Assembly: GCF_018638295.1 (NCBI RefSeq)
Contig: NZ_JABTTS010000038.1
Coordinates: 1 to 50,554, forward strand
Source: Streptomyces sp. CHD11
GTDB taxonomy: Bacteria; Actinomycetota; Actinomycetes; Streptomycetales; Streptomycetaceae
Direction of reading: 5' to 3'
DNA: 50,554 nt
The notes under the pieces were generated by a model. That model was not told where the DNA came from and made no database searches. It was given only the letters and a program-made list of their open reading frames with translations. The position numbers and the translations under genes are program-made. This document shows, one piece after another, positions 1 through 8,937 of the stretch. How positions within the stretch are numbered: the first letter of the stretch is position 1; each line of letters starts with the position of its first letter.

Positions 1-1196
1 GGCCGGCGCCGGGCCCTGGGGCGCCTGGGGGGCGGGCTGCGCGTACGGATTGGCGGCCGGGGCGCCAGGGGCCGCCGCGGGGGCCCCGGGAGCGCTGTAG
101 GGGCCCGTGGGCGCCTGGGCCGGCGCACCCTGGGGCGCCGGCCCAGGCGCGAAGGGCTGCTGCCCGCCCTGCTGAGGCGGCGGCGGCGCGTACCAGCCGG
201 GCTGTCCCTGACCCGGGACCGGCATCGGCGGCTGCGTGCCGGGCGGCAGCGGCTGCTGGAGCCCTTCCCTCTGGTCGGTGGTCGAGCGGTAGTCGACGGC
301 GCCCTGCGTCATCCGCATGTACGCCTCCTCCAGCGAGGCCTGGTGCGGCGACAGCTCCCACAGCCGTACGTCGTTGTCGTGGGCGATGTCGCTGATGCGC
401 GGCAGCGGCAGTCCCGTCACCCGCAGACCGCCGTCCTGCTCGGGCAGCACATGCCCGCCGGCCTCGGTGATGGCCGAGGACAGCTTCTCGCGCGCCTGCG
501 GCTCGGAGTCCGGCGTGCGCACCCGCGCGAAGTCGGCGGAGTTGGCCGAGATGAAGTCCTTCACGCTCATGTCGGCCATCAGCTGTCCGCGGCCGATCAC
601 GATGAGATGGTCGGCGGTCAGCGCCATCTCGCTCATCAGGTGCGAGGAGACGAAGACCGTGCGGCCCTCCGAGGCGAGCGACCGCATCAGGTTGCGCACC
701 CAGAGGATGCCCTCGGGGTCGAGACCGTTGACCGGCTCGTCGAAGAGCAGCACCTGCGGGTCGCCGAGCAGCGCGGCGGCGATGCCGAGCCGCTGGCCCA
801 TGCCGAGGGAGAAGCCCTTCGACCGTCTGCCCGCCACGTCGTGCAGACCCACCACGCCCAGCACCTCGTCCACCCGGCGGGCCGGGATGCCCGACAGCTG
901 GGCCAGGCTCAGCAGGTGGCTGCGGGCGCTCCGGCCGCCGTGCACCGCCTTGGCGTCCAGCAGCGCGCCGACCTGACGGGGCGCGTTGGGCAGCCTGCGG
1001 TACGGGTAGCCGCCGATCGTGACGTGGCCCGCGCTGGGGTTGTCCAGGCCGAGGATCATCCGCATCGTCGTCGACTTGCCCGAGCCGTTCGGACCCAGGA
1101 AACCGGTGACGGCACCCGGTCGCACCTGGAAGGAAAGGTTGTACACAGCGGTCTTGTCGCCGTACCGCTTGGTCAGGCCGACTGCCTCGATCATGC
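1..1196 (-). CDS. ABC transporter ATP-binding protein, 3' end cut by window edge
   Basis: This is the ATPase subunit of a multidrug/antibiotic-type ABC-2 exporter. The translation from the ATG at 1196 begins MIEAVGLTKRYGDKTAVYNL. It then shows a Walker A motif (GPNGSGKST), the signature stretch FSLGMGQRLGIAAALLG, a Walker B with catalytic Glu (VLLFDEPVNGLDPEG) and the H-loop (FVSSHLMSEM). After the ATPase core comes a long Pro/Gln/Gly/Ala-rich tail (positions about 1-290) that runs off the left end, so the protein is longer than the usual 300 residues. It is closely related to the ATPase at 2089-3042, which suggests duplication. The 116 bases separating it from the permease stop leave room for its own promoter. 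A partner permease probably lies to the left. Substrate unknown. Confidence 0.9.
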
Positions 1197-1312
1197 TCCG
1201 CACCCATCGAAAGGTTCAGGACAGCGGGGCACACGCCCCCGTAAGGGTTAGGAGGATATAGGGGCGCTGACGGTTCCGCCCAAGGCCTGGTAAAAACCGG
1301 CCCGGCGACCGC

Positions 1313-2086
1313 TCACTGCGCGTCGCGCCTCTTCAGCAGCACGTAACCGCCGATCAGTGCGGCGGCCACCCACAGCGCCATGATGCCCAGGCCGCCCCAG
1401 GGTCCGTAGGGGGTGTCGTCGTCGACCGGCGTGACCACCCGCATGATTCTGCTGCCGGCCTGGTCGGGCAGGAACCGGCCGACCTTCTCCGTGGCGTCGA
1501 CGTTGCCGAGGATGTTGGAGATCAGGAAGAAGAACGGCATCAGGATGCCGAGCGACAGCATGGGGGAGCGCAGCATCGTGGCGACGCCCATCGAGAACAG
1601 CGCGATCAGCGTCATGTACAGGCCGCCGCCGATCACTGCCCGCAGCACCCCGGCGTCACCGATGGACGCCTTGTACTCTCCGAGCATCCACTGGCCCAGG
1701 AAGAAGGCGGCGAAACTGGTCGCCATGGAGATGACGAGGGCGAGCGCGGTGGCCACCACGAGCTTGCTGAACAGGAAGGTGCCGCGCTGCGGCACGGCCG
1801 CCAGCGAGGCCCGGATCATGCCGGTGCTGTACTCGTTCGACACCACCAGCACCCCGAACACGATCATCGCGAGCTGACCGAGACTCGTCCCGGCGAAGCT
1901 GATGAAGGTCGGGTCGAAGGAGAGCCGGTCCCGGGTGCTCAGGGAATCGAACTCGCTTCTCGACAGGGCCGAGATCAGCATGCCGAGCGCGATGGTGACG
2001 ACCACCGCCAGCGAGAGCGTCCACACCGTGGACGCCACCGACCGGATCTTGGTCCACTCCGACCGTACGACCTGCGTCGCCGCCAT
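1313..2086 (-). CDS. ABC-2 type transporter permease
   Basis: This is the membrane subunit of an ABC-2 exporter, about 257 residues. About six hydrophobic segments are visible, beginning with VWTLSLAVVVTIALGMLI and ending with LGIMALWVAAALIGGYVLL. The sequence VVSNEYSTGMIRASLAAVPQRG is the usual conserved cytosolic motif of this permease family. I chose the ATG at 2086 (MAATQVV): it lies two bases after the stop of the upstream ATPase and has GAAGAAGGG in front. An in-frame start at 2116 would overlap the ATPase. The two genes are almost certainly co-transcribed and translationally coupled. Substrate unknown. Confidence 0.88.
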   Translation of the reverse strand: MAATQVVRSEWTKIRSVASTVWTLSLAVVVTIALGMLISALSRSEFDSLSTRDRLSFDPTFISFAGTSLGQLAMIVFGVLVVSNEYSTGMIRASLAAVPQRGTFLFSKLVVATALALVISMATSFAAFFLGQWMLGEYKASIGDAGVLRAVIGGGLYMTLIALFSMGVATMLRSPMLSLGILMPFFFLISNILGNVDATEKVGRFLPDQAGSRIMRVVTPVDDDTPYGPWGGLGIMALWVAAALIGGYVLLKRRDAQ

Positions 2087-2088
2087 GC

Positions 2089-3042
2089 TCAGCCCTTCTT
2101 CCAGCTCTCGCCCCACGGCTGCGGGGGCGCGGGCGTGCCGGAGTGGGCGTGGTACTCCACCGACTCCGCGGTCAACTGCATGAACGCCTCCTCCAGGGAG
2201 GCCTTCTGCGGGCTCAGCTCGTGCAGCACCAGCCCGCCGCGCGCCGCCAGCTCCCCGATCTCCTCGGCCCGGGAGCCGTCCACCTCCAGCGCTCCGTCGC
2301 CGCTCTCCACGGCGGTGATCCCCGCCCCGTGCAGCGCGTCCAGCAGCAGCTCGCGCTGAGGGCTGCGCACCCGGACGTAGGAGCGGGAGTTGCGCTCGAT
2401 GAACTCGGCCATCGAGGTGTCGGCGAGCAGCCGGCCCTGGCCGATGACCACCAGATGGTCGGCGGTCAGCGCCATCTCGCTCATCAGATGGGACGACACG
2501 AAGACCGTACGGCCCTGGGCGGCGAGCGACTGCATCAGCGTGCGGATCCAGTGGATGCCCTCGGGGTCGAGCCCGTTGACCGGCTCGTCGAACATCAGGA
2601 TCCGCGGATCACCCAGGAGCGCGGCCGCGATGCCGAGCCGCTGGCCCATGCCGAGCGAGAACCCCTTGGCCTTCTTCCGCGCCACCGCCGTCAGCCCGAC
2701 CGCGTCCAGCACCTCGCGCACCCGGCGCTCGGGGATGCCGTTGCTCTGCGCGAGGCAGAGCAGATGGTTGTGGGCGCTGCGGCCCGGGTGCATCGCCCTG
2801 GCCTCGAGCAGGGCACCGATGCGGGTCAGCGGGTCCTTGAGCCGCTCGTAGTGCGTGCCGTCGATCCGCACGTCACCGGCGGTCGGGTGATCCAGACCCA
2901 GGATCATCCGCATGGTGGTCGACTTCCCGGAGCCGTTCGGACCGAGGAAGCCGGTGACCATGCCGGGTCTGACGGTGAAGGTCAGATCCCTGACCGCCAG
3001 CTTCTCGCCGTACCGCTTGGTCAGCCCCTCGAGCTCGATCAT
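2089..3042 (-). CDS. ABC transporter ATP-binding protein
   Basis: This 317-residue ATPase opens with MIELEGLTKRYGEKLAVRDL. It carries Walker A (GPNGSGKST, about residues 36-44), the signature SLGMGQRLGIAAALLG, Walker B (ILMFDEPVNGLDPEG) and the H-loop (SSHLMSEM). The C-terminal part has the regulatory extension typical of antibiotic-export ATPases (RSYVRVRSPQRELLL). It ends two bases before the permease at 1313-2086 and drives it. It is highly similar to the ATPase at 1-1196, including the shared motif RILMFDEPVNGLDPEG/QVLLFDEPVNGLDPEG. The substrate cannot be read from the sequence. Confidence 0.92.
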   Translation of the reverse strand: MIELEGLTKRYGEKLAVRDLTFTVRPGMVTGFLGPNGSGKSTTMRMILGLDHPTAGDVRIDGTHYERLKDPLTRIGALLEARAMHPGRSAHNHLLCLAQSNGIPERRVREVLDAVGLTAVARKKAKGFSLGMGQRLGIAAALLGDPRILMFDEPVNGLDPEGIHWIRTLMQSLAAQGRTVFVSSHLMSEMALTADHLVVIGQGRLLADTSMAEFIERNSRSYVRVRSPQRELLLDALHGAGITAVESGDGALEVDGSRAEEIGELAARGGLVLHELSPQKASLEEAFMQLTAESVEYHAHSGTPAPPQPWGESWKKG

Positions 3043-3064
3043 GCGGCCACGCTAGAACGGGACA

Positions 3065-3096
3065 AAGCCCTCTGCCACCTCAGTGGCAGAGGGCTT
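3065..3096 (-). terminator. Rho-independent-type hairpin downstream of filP
   Basis: A perfect 14-bp stem is formed by AAGCCCTCTGCCAC (3065-3078) and its reverse complement (3083-3096), with the four-base loop CTCA. It lies 21 bases past the filP stop and before the start of the ABC operon. It most likely ends filP transcription and insulates the ABC genes. There is no strong U tract, as is common in Streptomyces. Confidence 0.8.
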
Positions 3097-3116
3097 CGCC
3101 GGTGTGCGCCGCGCCG

Positions 3117-4055
3117 TTACCGGGACTGCTGGGCCGGAACCCCGCGGGAGACCGGCTCCTCCTCCGCGGCCGGAGCGCCGGTCGCGGCCACCGCGGCGCC
3201 CGTGAGCGTCGCCAGCATCTCGCGGACGTTCGTCAGCTGGGCGTTGATCGAGTCGCGGCGGTTGGTCAGCGCCGCGAGCTCACGCTCGGATTCCGAACGG
3301 ATCCGGTCGGCCTTGGCGTTGGCGTCCGCCACGATGTCCTCGGCCTGGCGCTGCGCGGTCTCCACCGTCTGGCGGGCGCGGCGCTCGGCGTCGGTGCGCA
3401 GCTTCTCGGCCTCCAGGCGCAGCTGCTCCGCGCGGTGCTCGATCTCCGCCAGACGCTTCTCCGCCTTGGCCTGGCGCGAGGCCAGGTCACGCTCGGACTG
3501 CTCGCGCCGCTTGGCGAGGTTCGTCTCGAAGTCGGCGGCGGCCTGCGCGGCCTTGGCGCGGGTCTCCTCGAAGAGGGCGTCCGCCTCCTCCCGCTTGGAC
3601 TGCGCGTCCTTCTGCGCCTCGGAACGGAGCTGGGACGCCTCGCCCTTGGCCTTCTCGACGATCCGGACGCCCTCGTCCTCCGCCTTGGACTTGCGCTCGG
3701 CGGCGTACGACTCGGCGTCGTTGCGCACCTGCTGCGAGGCCGACTCGGCGAGCTCGCGGTGCTGCTCCGCCGCGCGCCGGGCCTCCTCGCGCAGGTCCTT
3801 CGCCTCCTCCTCGGCGAGGCGGAGGATCTTCTCCACACGCGCGCCGAGACCCGCGTACGACGGCTCGGCGTCGGTGACCTGGGCCTGGGCGTTCTGTGTC
3901 TCGAGGTGGAGCTCTTCGATGCGCTTTTCCAGAGCGGTGATGCGGGCGAAGGCGCTGTCGCGATCAGAGGTGACCTTGGAGATGTACTCGTCCACCTGAG
4001 CGCGGTCGTACCCACGCCGCACGTGCTCGAAGCCGTAGGGGGAAGTGTCGCTCAT
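3117..4055 (-). CDS. filP: FilP intermediate-filament-like coiled-coil protein
   Basis: This 312-residue protein is the Streptomyces FilP. FilP forms a cytoskeletal meshwork behind the hyphal tip, interacts with DivIVA and stiffens hyphae (known of the family). The short N-terminal head MSDTSPYGFEHVRRGYDRAQVDEYISK resembles the DivIVA-type membrane-binding head. It is followed from about residue 30 to 270 by an uninterrupted, charged heptad-type coiled coil rich in Ala, Glu, Arg and Lys, and by a short Ala/Pro tail. The conserved segment LAALTNRRDSINAQLTNVRE near the C-terminus has a counterpart in Scy (LEVLVRRREDINAEISRVQD). Length and position directly next to scy match S. coelicolor (SCO5396, from memory). 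It reads from its own promoter region at 4056-4238 and ends at the hairpin 3065-3096. Old annotations call this family cellulose-binding protein; there is no cellulose-binding domain. Confidence 0.93.
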   Translation of the reverse strand: MSDTSPYGFEHVRRGYDRAQVDEYISKVTSDRDSAFARITALEKRIEELHLETQNAQAQVTDAEPSYAGLGARVEKILRLAEEEAKDLREEARRAAEQHRELAESASQQVRNDAESYAAERKSKAEDEGVRIVEKAKGEASQLRSEAQKDAQSKREEADALFEETRAKAAQAAADFETNLAKRREQSERDLASRQAKAEKRLAEIEHRAEQLRLEAEKLRTDAERRARQTVETAQRQAEDIVADANAKADRIRSESERELAALTNRRDSINAQLTNVREMLATLTGAAVAATGAPAAEEEPVSRGVPAQQSR

Positions 4056-4095
4056 GGGGTTCCTGTCGAATGAGACCGGTGAGGTGATAGGGGGA

Positions 4096-4123
4096 ATCCT
4101 AGGGGCCGAAGCGGTGTGTCATC
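4096..4123 (-). promoter_or_regulatory. candidate filP promoter
   Basis: On the minus strand TAGGAT (4101-4096) fits a vegetative -10 box, with GATGAC as a -35 candidate 16 bases upstream (4123-4118). This would start transcription near 4089, about 33 bases before the filP ATG. The -35 match is weak, so the assignment is tentative. Confidence 0.35.
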
Positions 4124-4238
4124 GAGCGGATGCACGTTTGATACGGAGAATGACACCCCTTTTGAGTGGCGCGCCGCCGGAAAGCTTGCCAAGGCCACGA
4201 TCAAAGCCCTCACCGTACAGGGGATTTCGCCCGCTTTG

Positions 4239-7200
4239 CTAGCTATCCGATGACTTGCCACCCGTACGGGTAGCACCCGCCGCGGCCCCCGCCTTGACCC
4301 CGCTGTCCTTGCCGCCGGCCGGCGCCTCCAGGGACCCCAGCGCCTCCAGGACGTCCTGCACGCGGGAGATCTCCGCGTTGATGTCCTCGCGGCGCCGCAC
4401 CAGCACCTCCAGCTCGCGCTTGCCCTCCTCGACCGTGCGCCGCGCCTCGCGGACCGCCTCGGCCTTCAGCTCCTCGGCCTCCTTCACGAGCGAGGCCTTC
4501 TTCTGCTCCGCCTCCTTCAGCAGACCCTCGGCCTTCTTCACCGCGGCGATCCGCACCTTGCCGGCCTCGGAGTTGGCCTCGGAGACGATCTCCTTGGCCT
4601 TCGCCTCCGCCTTGGCCAGCTGCTCCTCCGCCGCCTTGATCAGCGCGTCACAGCGGTCACCCGTGGACTTCATCGTCTCCGCCGCCTCACGGCGGGCCCG
4701 CGCGTGCAGCTCCTCGATCTCACCGGTGAGGCGGTCGCGCAGCTCCTCGGCGCGCTCCCTGATCTGCGTCGCGTCCCGGCGCGCGCCGACCAGCAACTCG
4801 TCCGCGTCGCTACGGGCCTTCTCCACCCGCGAGTTGCCCTCGACCGTCGCCTCCGCCACCAGCCGCTCGGCCTCGCTGCGAGCCGCGCCGACCATCGTGT
4901 CGGCCTGCGACTCGGCCTCCGCCGTCGTCTTCTGCGCCTGCTGCTGTGCCTCGGTGAGCAGCTTGTCCGCCTCGGCGGCGGTCTCCGTGATGAGGGTGTC
5001 GACCTGCTCGGCCGCCTCGGAGCGCCGCCTGTTGGCCTCCCCGCGGGCCTCGTCCAGCGTCCGCTCGGCCTGCTCACGCGCGCCGGACACCATCCGCTCG
5101 GCCTCCGACTCCGCGTCGGACCTGACCCGCTCGGAGTCCCGGCGGATCCGTTCCGCCTGCGCCTGCGCCGATCCGACCGTCTCCGCCGCCTCGGCCCGCA
5201 GCCGCTCCGCGTCGCCGGTGGCGTCCGCGATCAGCTTCTCCGCCTTGGCGACCGACTCCGACCGCACCCGCTCGGCCTCGGCGACCGTCTCGGTACGCAG
5301 CCGGTCGGTCTCGGTGATGGTGTCCTCGGTGAGCCGCTCGGCCTCGGCGCGCGCCTCGGTGATGAGCGTGTCCGCCTGCGTCGCCGCGTCCGAACGGATC
5401 CGGTTGGCGTCCTCACGGGCCTCGGCCCGGGTGCGCGAGGCGGTCTGCTCGGCCTCGGCGACGGCGTCCGACGCCTCCGTGCGCATCCGCTGGGCCTGCT
5501 CGGACACATCCGAGCGGATCCGCTCGGCCTCCGTGATCGCCTCGGACACGGTGCGCTCGGCCAGCGACTTGGCGGCCTCCGTCTCCTCGTGCGCCTCGCG
5601 CCGCAGCCGGCCCGCGTCCTCGCTCGCCCGCTCCCGCTCCGCGTAGGCGTCGGCGCGGACCCGGTCCGCCTCCTCCTCCGCCTCGCGCCGCGTACGGTCC
5701 GCCGTGTGCTCGGCGGCGCTGCGCAGCCCGGTGATCTCCTCCTGCGCCTGCTCGTGCAGCCCCGCGACGGAATCCCGCACCTGCTGGGCATGGAGCTCGG
5801 CCGCCGACACCATCTCCGTGGCGCGCCGGTCCGCCTCCTCGACCAGGCGTACGGCCTCGGCCTGTGCCTCCTCCACGCGGGTGCGCGCGGCGGCCAGCAG
5901 CTCCTCGCTCTGCTCGCGGGCCCGCTCGCGCTCCTGGCCCGCTTCCTCACGGGCCGCGCCGAGGAGCTCCTCTGCCTCGCGGCGGCGCCGGGCGGCCTCC
6001 TCCTGCGCGGCGGCCAGCGTCTCGGAGGCCTCCGTACCGATCCGCTCGGCGGCGGCCTGTGCCTCCGCGCGCATCCGGTCGGCGCTGTCCTGCGCCTCGG
6101 ACTTCAGCCGCTCCGCCTCCGCCGCGGCCTCCGACCGCAGCCGCACGGCGACGGACTCGCCCTCCGCGCGGGACGCCGACGCGTCCGCGGCGGCCTCCGT
6201 GCGCAGCCGCTCGGCCTCCGCCTCCGCCTGCTGCTGGAGCGTACGGACCCGCTCGGCGGCCTCCGAACGCAGCCGCTCGCCCTCCTCGGACGCCTCCCGG
6301 CGGATCCGCCCGGCCTCCTCGCGCGCCTCGCCCAGCGCCTGCTCGGCGGCGGCGAGCCGCTCCTCGGCCTCGGTGTGCAGCCGCGTCAGATCGTCGGCCG
6401 CCTCCGCGCGACGGGCCTCCACGGCCCGCTCGGTCTCCTCGCGCAGCTCACGCGCGCCCCGCTCGGCGTCCTCCCTGAGCGCGTCCGCCTGCTCGACGGC
6501 CTCCGCACGGTGCCGCTCGGCCTCCTTGCGGGTGCGCTCCAGCGTCTCCTCGGCCTGCCGGCGCAGCGTCGTGGCGCGCTCGATGGCCTCGGTGCGGACC
6601 TTCTCGCTGTCCGTCTGCGCGGTGGACCGCAGCTCGTCGGCGTCCGCCTTGGCCTTGGCGAGCAGCTCCTCGGCGGACTTCGCCGCCTCCTCGATCTGCG
6701 CCACGGCCTCCTTGCGGGCCTCCGCGCGGATCTTCTCGCCCTCGCCGACCGCGTCCGCGCGCAGCTGCTCGGCCTCGCCGCGCAGCCGGCGGGCCTCCTC
6801 CTGCAGCTCGACCGTCTTGGCGCGGTACTCCTTGGTGTCGTCCTTCGCCGCGCCCTTGAGCTCCTGGGCGATGTCGTGCGCCTCGGCGCGCAGCCGGTCC
6901 GCCTCGGTCTCGGCCTCCCGGCGGATCCGCTCGGCCTCCTCGGCCGCCGCCTTCGTGGTCTGCTTGGCCTCCTCGGCCGCCTTGTTCAGTACGTCCTCGG
7001 CGGTCCTGGCCGCCTTCGAGAGCTGGGTGGCGGACTCCTCGGCGGTGAGCGTGCGGGCCTTCTCCGCGGCCTCCGTGACGATCTTCTCGGCCTGCGCGCG
7101 GGCGTCGGCGACCAGCTGCTCGGCGTCCGCCCTGGTGGTCTCGGCCTCCTTGGTGGCCTCGCTGACCAGCCGCGCCACCTGCTCCTTGGCGGTCCGCGTA

Positions 7201-8171
7201 CGGGTCTCGTTGGCGGACTCGGCGGAGGCGATCGCCTTGCCGGCGGCCTCCTTCGCCTGGCTGAGGACCTTCTCCGCCTCGGCGCGCGCCTCGCGCAGCG
7301 CGGTCTCGGCCTCCGACATCCGCTGCTCGGCGGTCCTGGCGAGCTCCTGCGCCTCACGGCGCGCCGACTCCGACTCGGTGACCGTGGACGTCCGCAGCTG
7401 CTCGGCGTGGTCGGTGGCCTCCTGGGCCTGCGACGACGCGGCGTTCAGCAGCCGCTCGGCGTCCGCGCGGGCGCGGCGCAGCAACTGCTCGGCCTCCGCA
7501 CGGGCCGACTCGGCGTCGCTCTGCAGCCGCTGGCGGGCCTCGGCGGTCACCCGCTCGGCCTCGGCACGGGCGGCGGCCAGGGCCTGTTCCCGCTCCGCGC
7601 GGGTCTCCTCCAGCAGCCGGCGGGCCTGCTCCTCGGTGCGGGCCCGCAGCTGCTCCGCCCACGCCACGTTCTCGTTGACGTGCGACTCGACGGTCTGCCG
7701 GCGCTCCGCCAGCTCCTGGTCGAGCTGCTGGCGCCGGGTCACCGCCTCCTGGTGCAGCTCCGCCTGGAGCCGGGCCGCCTGCTCCGCGTGCTCCTGGAGG
7801 ATCCGCTGGGTCTGTGACCGGGCCTGGCTCAGCTCCCGCTCGGCGTCCGCGCGGAGCTGATCGGCCTGCGTCTGCGCGTTGCGCAGCATCTGCTCGGCCT
7901 GGTAGCCGATGTCACCGCCGTCGTAGGCGGGCCGGGACATGATGGTGCGCCGCGCCTCGTGCAGCTTGGCGCGCAGCACCTCGACCTGGTAGCCGAGGTC
8001 CTCGGCGTGCTGGATCGCCTTTTCCCGCTCGGTCTTCAGCCGCTTCATCTCGGCTTCGAACCGAGAGAGGTGGTCGACGTCAGCCGCCGGCTCTCGCTCC
8101 TGGCTCTCGTAGCCCCGCACTGCGCGGTCCCATCCGTCCCCTGGTCGCAAGTCTGGCCGAGCACCGTCCAT
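4239..8171 (-). CDS. scy: Scy, giant coiled-coil polarity protein
   Basis: This 1310-residue protein is Scy, which assembles at the hyphal tip with DivIVA and FilP and sets the number of polarity centres (known from S. coelicolor, where it is about 1326 residues). The N-terminus (about residues 18-100: VRGYESQEREPAADVDHLSR...) is followed by roughly 1100 residues of repeated Ala/Glu/Arg units such as EAERLRTEA. The sequence TMKSTGDRCDALIKAAEEQL and a short Gly/Ser/Lys tail close the protein. It has no catalytic motif or membrane segment. The repeats are of the unusual 51-residue coiled-coil type described for Scy/FilP. Translation may start at the ATG at 8171 or at the in-frame GTG at 8120 (VRGYESQ). 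It lies upstream of filP in the same direction, with a 183-base gap. Repeat length probably varies between species by unequal exchange. Confidence 0.93.
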   Translation of the reverse strand: MDGARPDLRPGDGWDRAVRGYESQEREPAADVDHLSRFEAEMKRLKTEREKAIQHAEDLGYQVEVLRAKLHEARRTIMSRPAYDGGDIGYQAEQMLRNAQTQADQLRADAERELSQARSQTQRILQEHAEQAARLQAELHQEAVTRRQQLDQELAERRQTVESHVNENVAWAEQLRARTEEQARRLLEETRAEREQALAAARAEAERVTAEARQRLQSDAESARAEAEQLLRRARADAERLLNAASSQAQEATDHAEQLRTSTVTESESARREAQELARTAEQRMSEAETALREARAEAEKVLSQAKEAAGKAIASAESANETRTRTAKEQVARLVSEATKEAETTRADAEQLVADARAQAEKIVTEAAEKARTLTAEESATQLSKAARTAEDVLNKAAEEAKQTTKAAAEEAERIRREAETEADRLRAEAHDIAQELKGAAKDDTKEYRAKTVELQEEARRLRGEAEQLRADAVGEGEKIRAEARKEAVAQIEEAAKSAEELLAKAKADADELRSTAQTDSEKVRTEAIERATTLRRQAEETLERTRKEAERHRAEAVEQADALREDAERGARELREETERAVEARRAEAADDLTRLHTEAEERLAAAEQALGEAREEAGRIRREASEEGERLRSEAAERVRTLQQQAEAEAERLRTEAAADASASRAEGESVAVRLRSEAAAEAERLKSEAQDSADRMRAEAQAAAERIGTEASETLAAAQEEAARRRREAEELLGAAREEAGQERERAREQSEELLAAARTRVEEAQAEAVRLVEEADRRATEMVSAAELHAQQVRDSVAGLHEQAQEEITGLRSAAEHTADRTRREAEEEADRVRADAYAERERASEDAGRLRREAHEETEAAKSLAERTVSEAITEAERIRSDVSEQAQRMRTEASDAVAEAEQTASRTRAEAREDANRIRSDAATQADTLITEARAEAERLTEDTITETDRLRTETVAEAERVRSESVAKAEKLIADATGDAERLRAEAAETVGSAQAQAERIRRDSERVRSDAESEAERMVSGAREQAERTLDEARGEANRRRSEAAEQVDTLITETAAEADKLLTEAQQQAQKTTAEAESQADTMVGAARSEAERLVAEATVEGNSRVEKARSDADELLVGARRDATQIRERAEELRDRLTGEIEELHARARREAAETMKSTGDRCDALIKAAEEQLAKAEAKAKEIVSEANSEAGKVRIAAVKKAEGLLKEAEQKKASLVKEAEELKAEAVREARRTVEEGKRELEVLVRRREDINAEISRVQDVLEALGSLEAPAGGKDSGVKAGAAAGATRTGGKSSDS

Positions 8172-8322
8172 CCGCCGAACGGGGCCCCCGGGGGAATGGT
8201 GTCAGATCATCGGCGGAGCATGGGCTGCTGCCCCGCGCTCGCCCCCCGAAACCCGGACCCCGGCGCTCCCGTCGCCAAAGACGACGGGACGGTCACCACG
8301 GATCGAGCGGCGACCGGACCCA

Positions 8323-8352
8323 ACCCTACCGGCCCATATGTACGTGGGTCAG
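8323..8352 (-). promoter_or_regulatory. candidate scy promoter overlapping the mce stop
   Basis: On the minus strand CTGACC (8352-8347), an 18-base spacer and TAGGGT (8328-8323) form a good vegetative-type promoter. It points at scy with a leader of about 145 bases. The -35 box overlaps the stop codon of the epimerase gene, which reads the same way. scy can therefore be transcribed alone as well as by read-through. The same pair of boxes occurs before the MarR gene at 18833. Confidence 0.5.
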
Positions 8353-8789
8353 TGCTCGGACGACTCAACGGGCGCCGAAGTGACCAGTTCTGTCAGTACG
8401 CCATGGCAGTCCTTGGGGTGCAGGAAGGTGATCCGTGACCCCATGGAGCCGCGCCGGGGCTCTTCGTACAGAACGCGTACGCCCTTCTCCTTGATCCCGG
8501 CCGCCTCGGTGTCCACATCCGCCGTACCGAAAGCGATGTGGTGGACGCCCTCGCCGTTCTTCGCGAGCCACTTGGCGACGGCGGAGTCCTCCCGGGTCGG
8601 CTCGAGCAGCTGCAGGTAGGAGGCGCCGCCGTCCGAGGTGTCGTTGATCTTCAGCATGGCCTCGCGCACGCCCTGCTCCTCGTTGACCTCGGAGTGGAAG
8701 ACCTCGAAGCCGTACGTGGCCCGGTAGAACTCCACCGTCCTGTCCAGGTCGAAGCAGGCGATCCCGATGTGGTCGATTCGCGTCAGCAT
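8349..8789 (-). CDS. mce: methylmalonyl-CoA epimerase
   Basis: The 146-residue protein interconverts (2R)- and (2S)-methylmalonyl-CoA, linking propionyl-CoA carboxylation to the B12-dependent mutase. It is a vicinal-oxygen-chelate (glyoxalase-fold) protein with the duplicated beta-alpha-beta-beta-beta unit. The expected metal ligands are His7 (RIDHIGIA), Gln60 (SYLQLLEP), His83/84 (EGVHHIAF) and Glu134 (VLTEL). The length is typical. It is divergent from the thiolase/meaB operon, sharing a 148-base control region with it. Product and neighbourhood agree with S. coelicolor SCO5398. Confidence 0.93.
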   Translation of the reverse strand: MLTRIDHIGIACFDLDRTVEFYRATYGFEVFHSEVNEEQGVREAMLKINDTSDGGASYLQLLEPTREDSAVAKWLAKNGEGVHHIAFGTADVDTEAAGIKEKGVRVLYEEPRRGSMGSRITFLHPKDCHGVLTELVTSAPVESSEH

Positions 8790-8884
8790 GGACTCAGTGC
8801 AGCGCTCCCGGGACGGTTACGCAACGTGCGCGCGATCACACCGAAAGGCCGATGACGGGGTCGACCGCAGGTCAGTACATTCGA

Positions 8885-8902
8885 AGTAAACCCTCGTTCA
8901 CT
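8885..8902. promoter_or_regulatory. imperfect inverted repeat in mce/thiolase control region
   Basis: AGTAAAC and GTTCACT flank the four bases CCTC, with one mismatch between the arms. The element lies 36 bases before the thiolase ATG, in the shared divergent region. The candidate -10 TACATT lies just upstream at about 8876-8881. It could be an operator, but nothing in the sequence names the regulator. Confidence 0.3.
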
Positions 8903-8937
8903 CTTCGGCTGTGCAGCCGGAAGGGGATAACAGACTC

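Noticed and set aside
4704..7860. Very long open frames (over 700 and 1000 codons) on the plus strand opposite scy
   Set aside because: They are antisense shadows of the repetitive, GC-biased scy gene; their translations are Leu/Gly/Arg- or Ser/Arg-rich noise without domains or ribosome binding sites.
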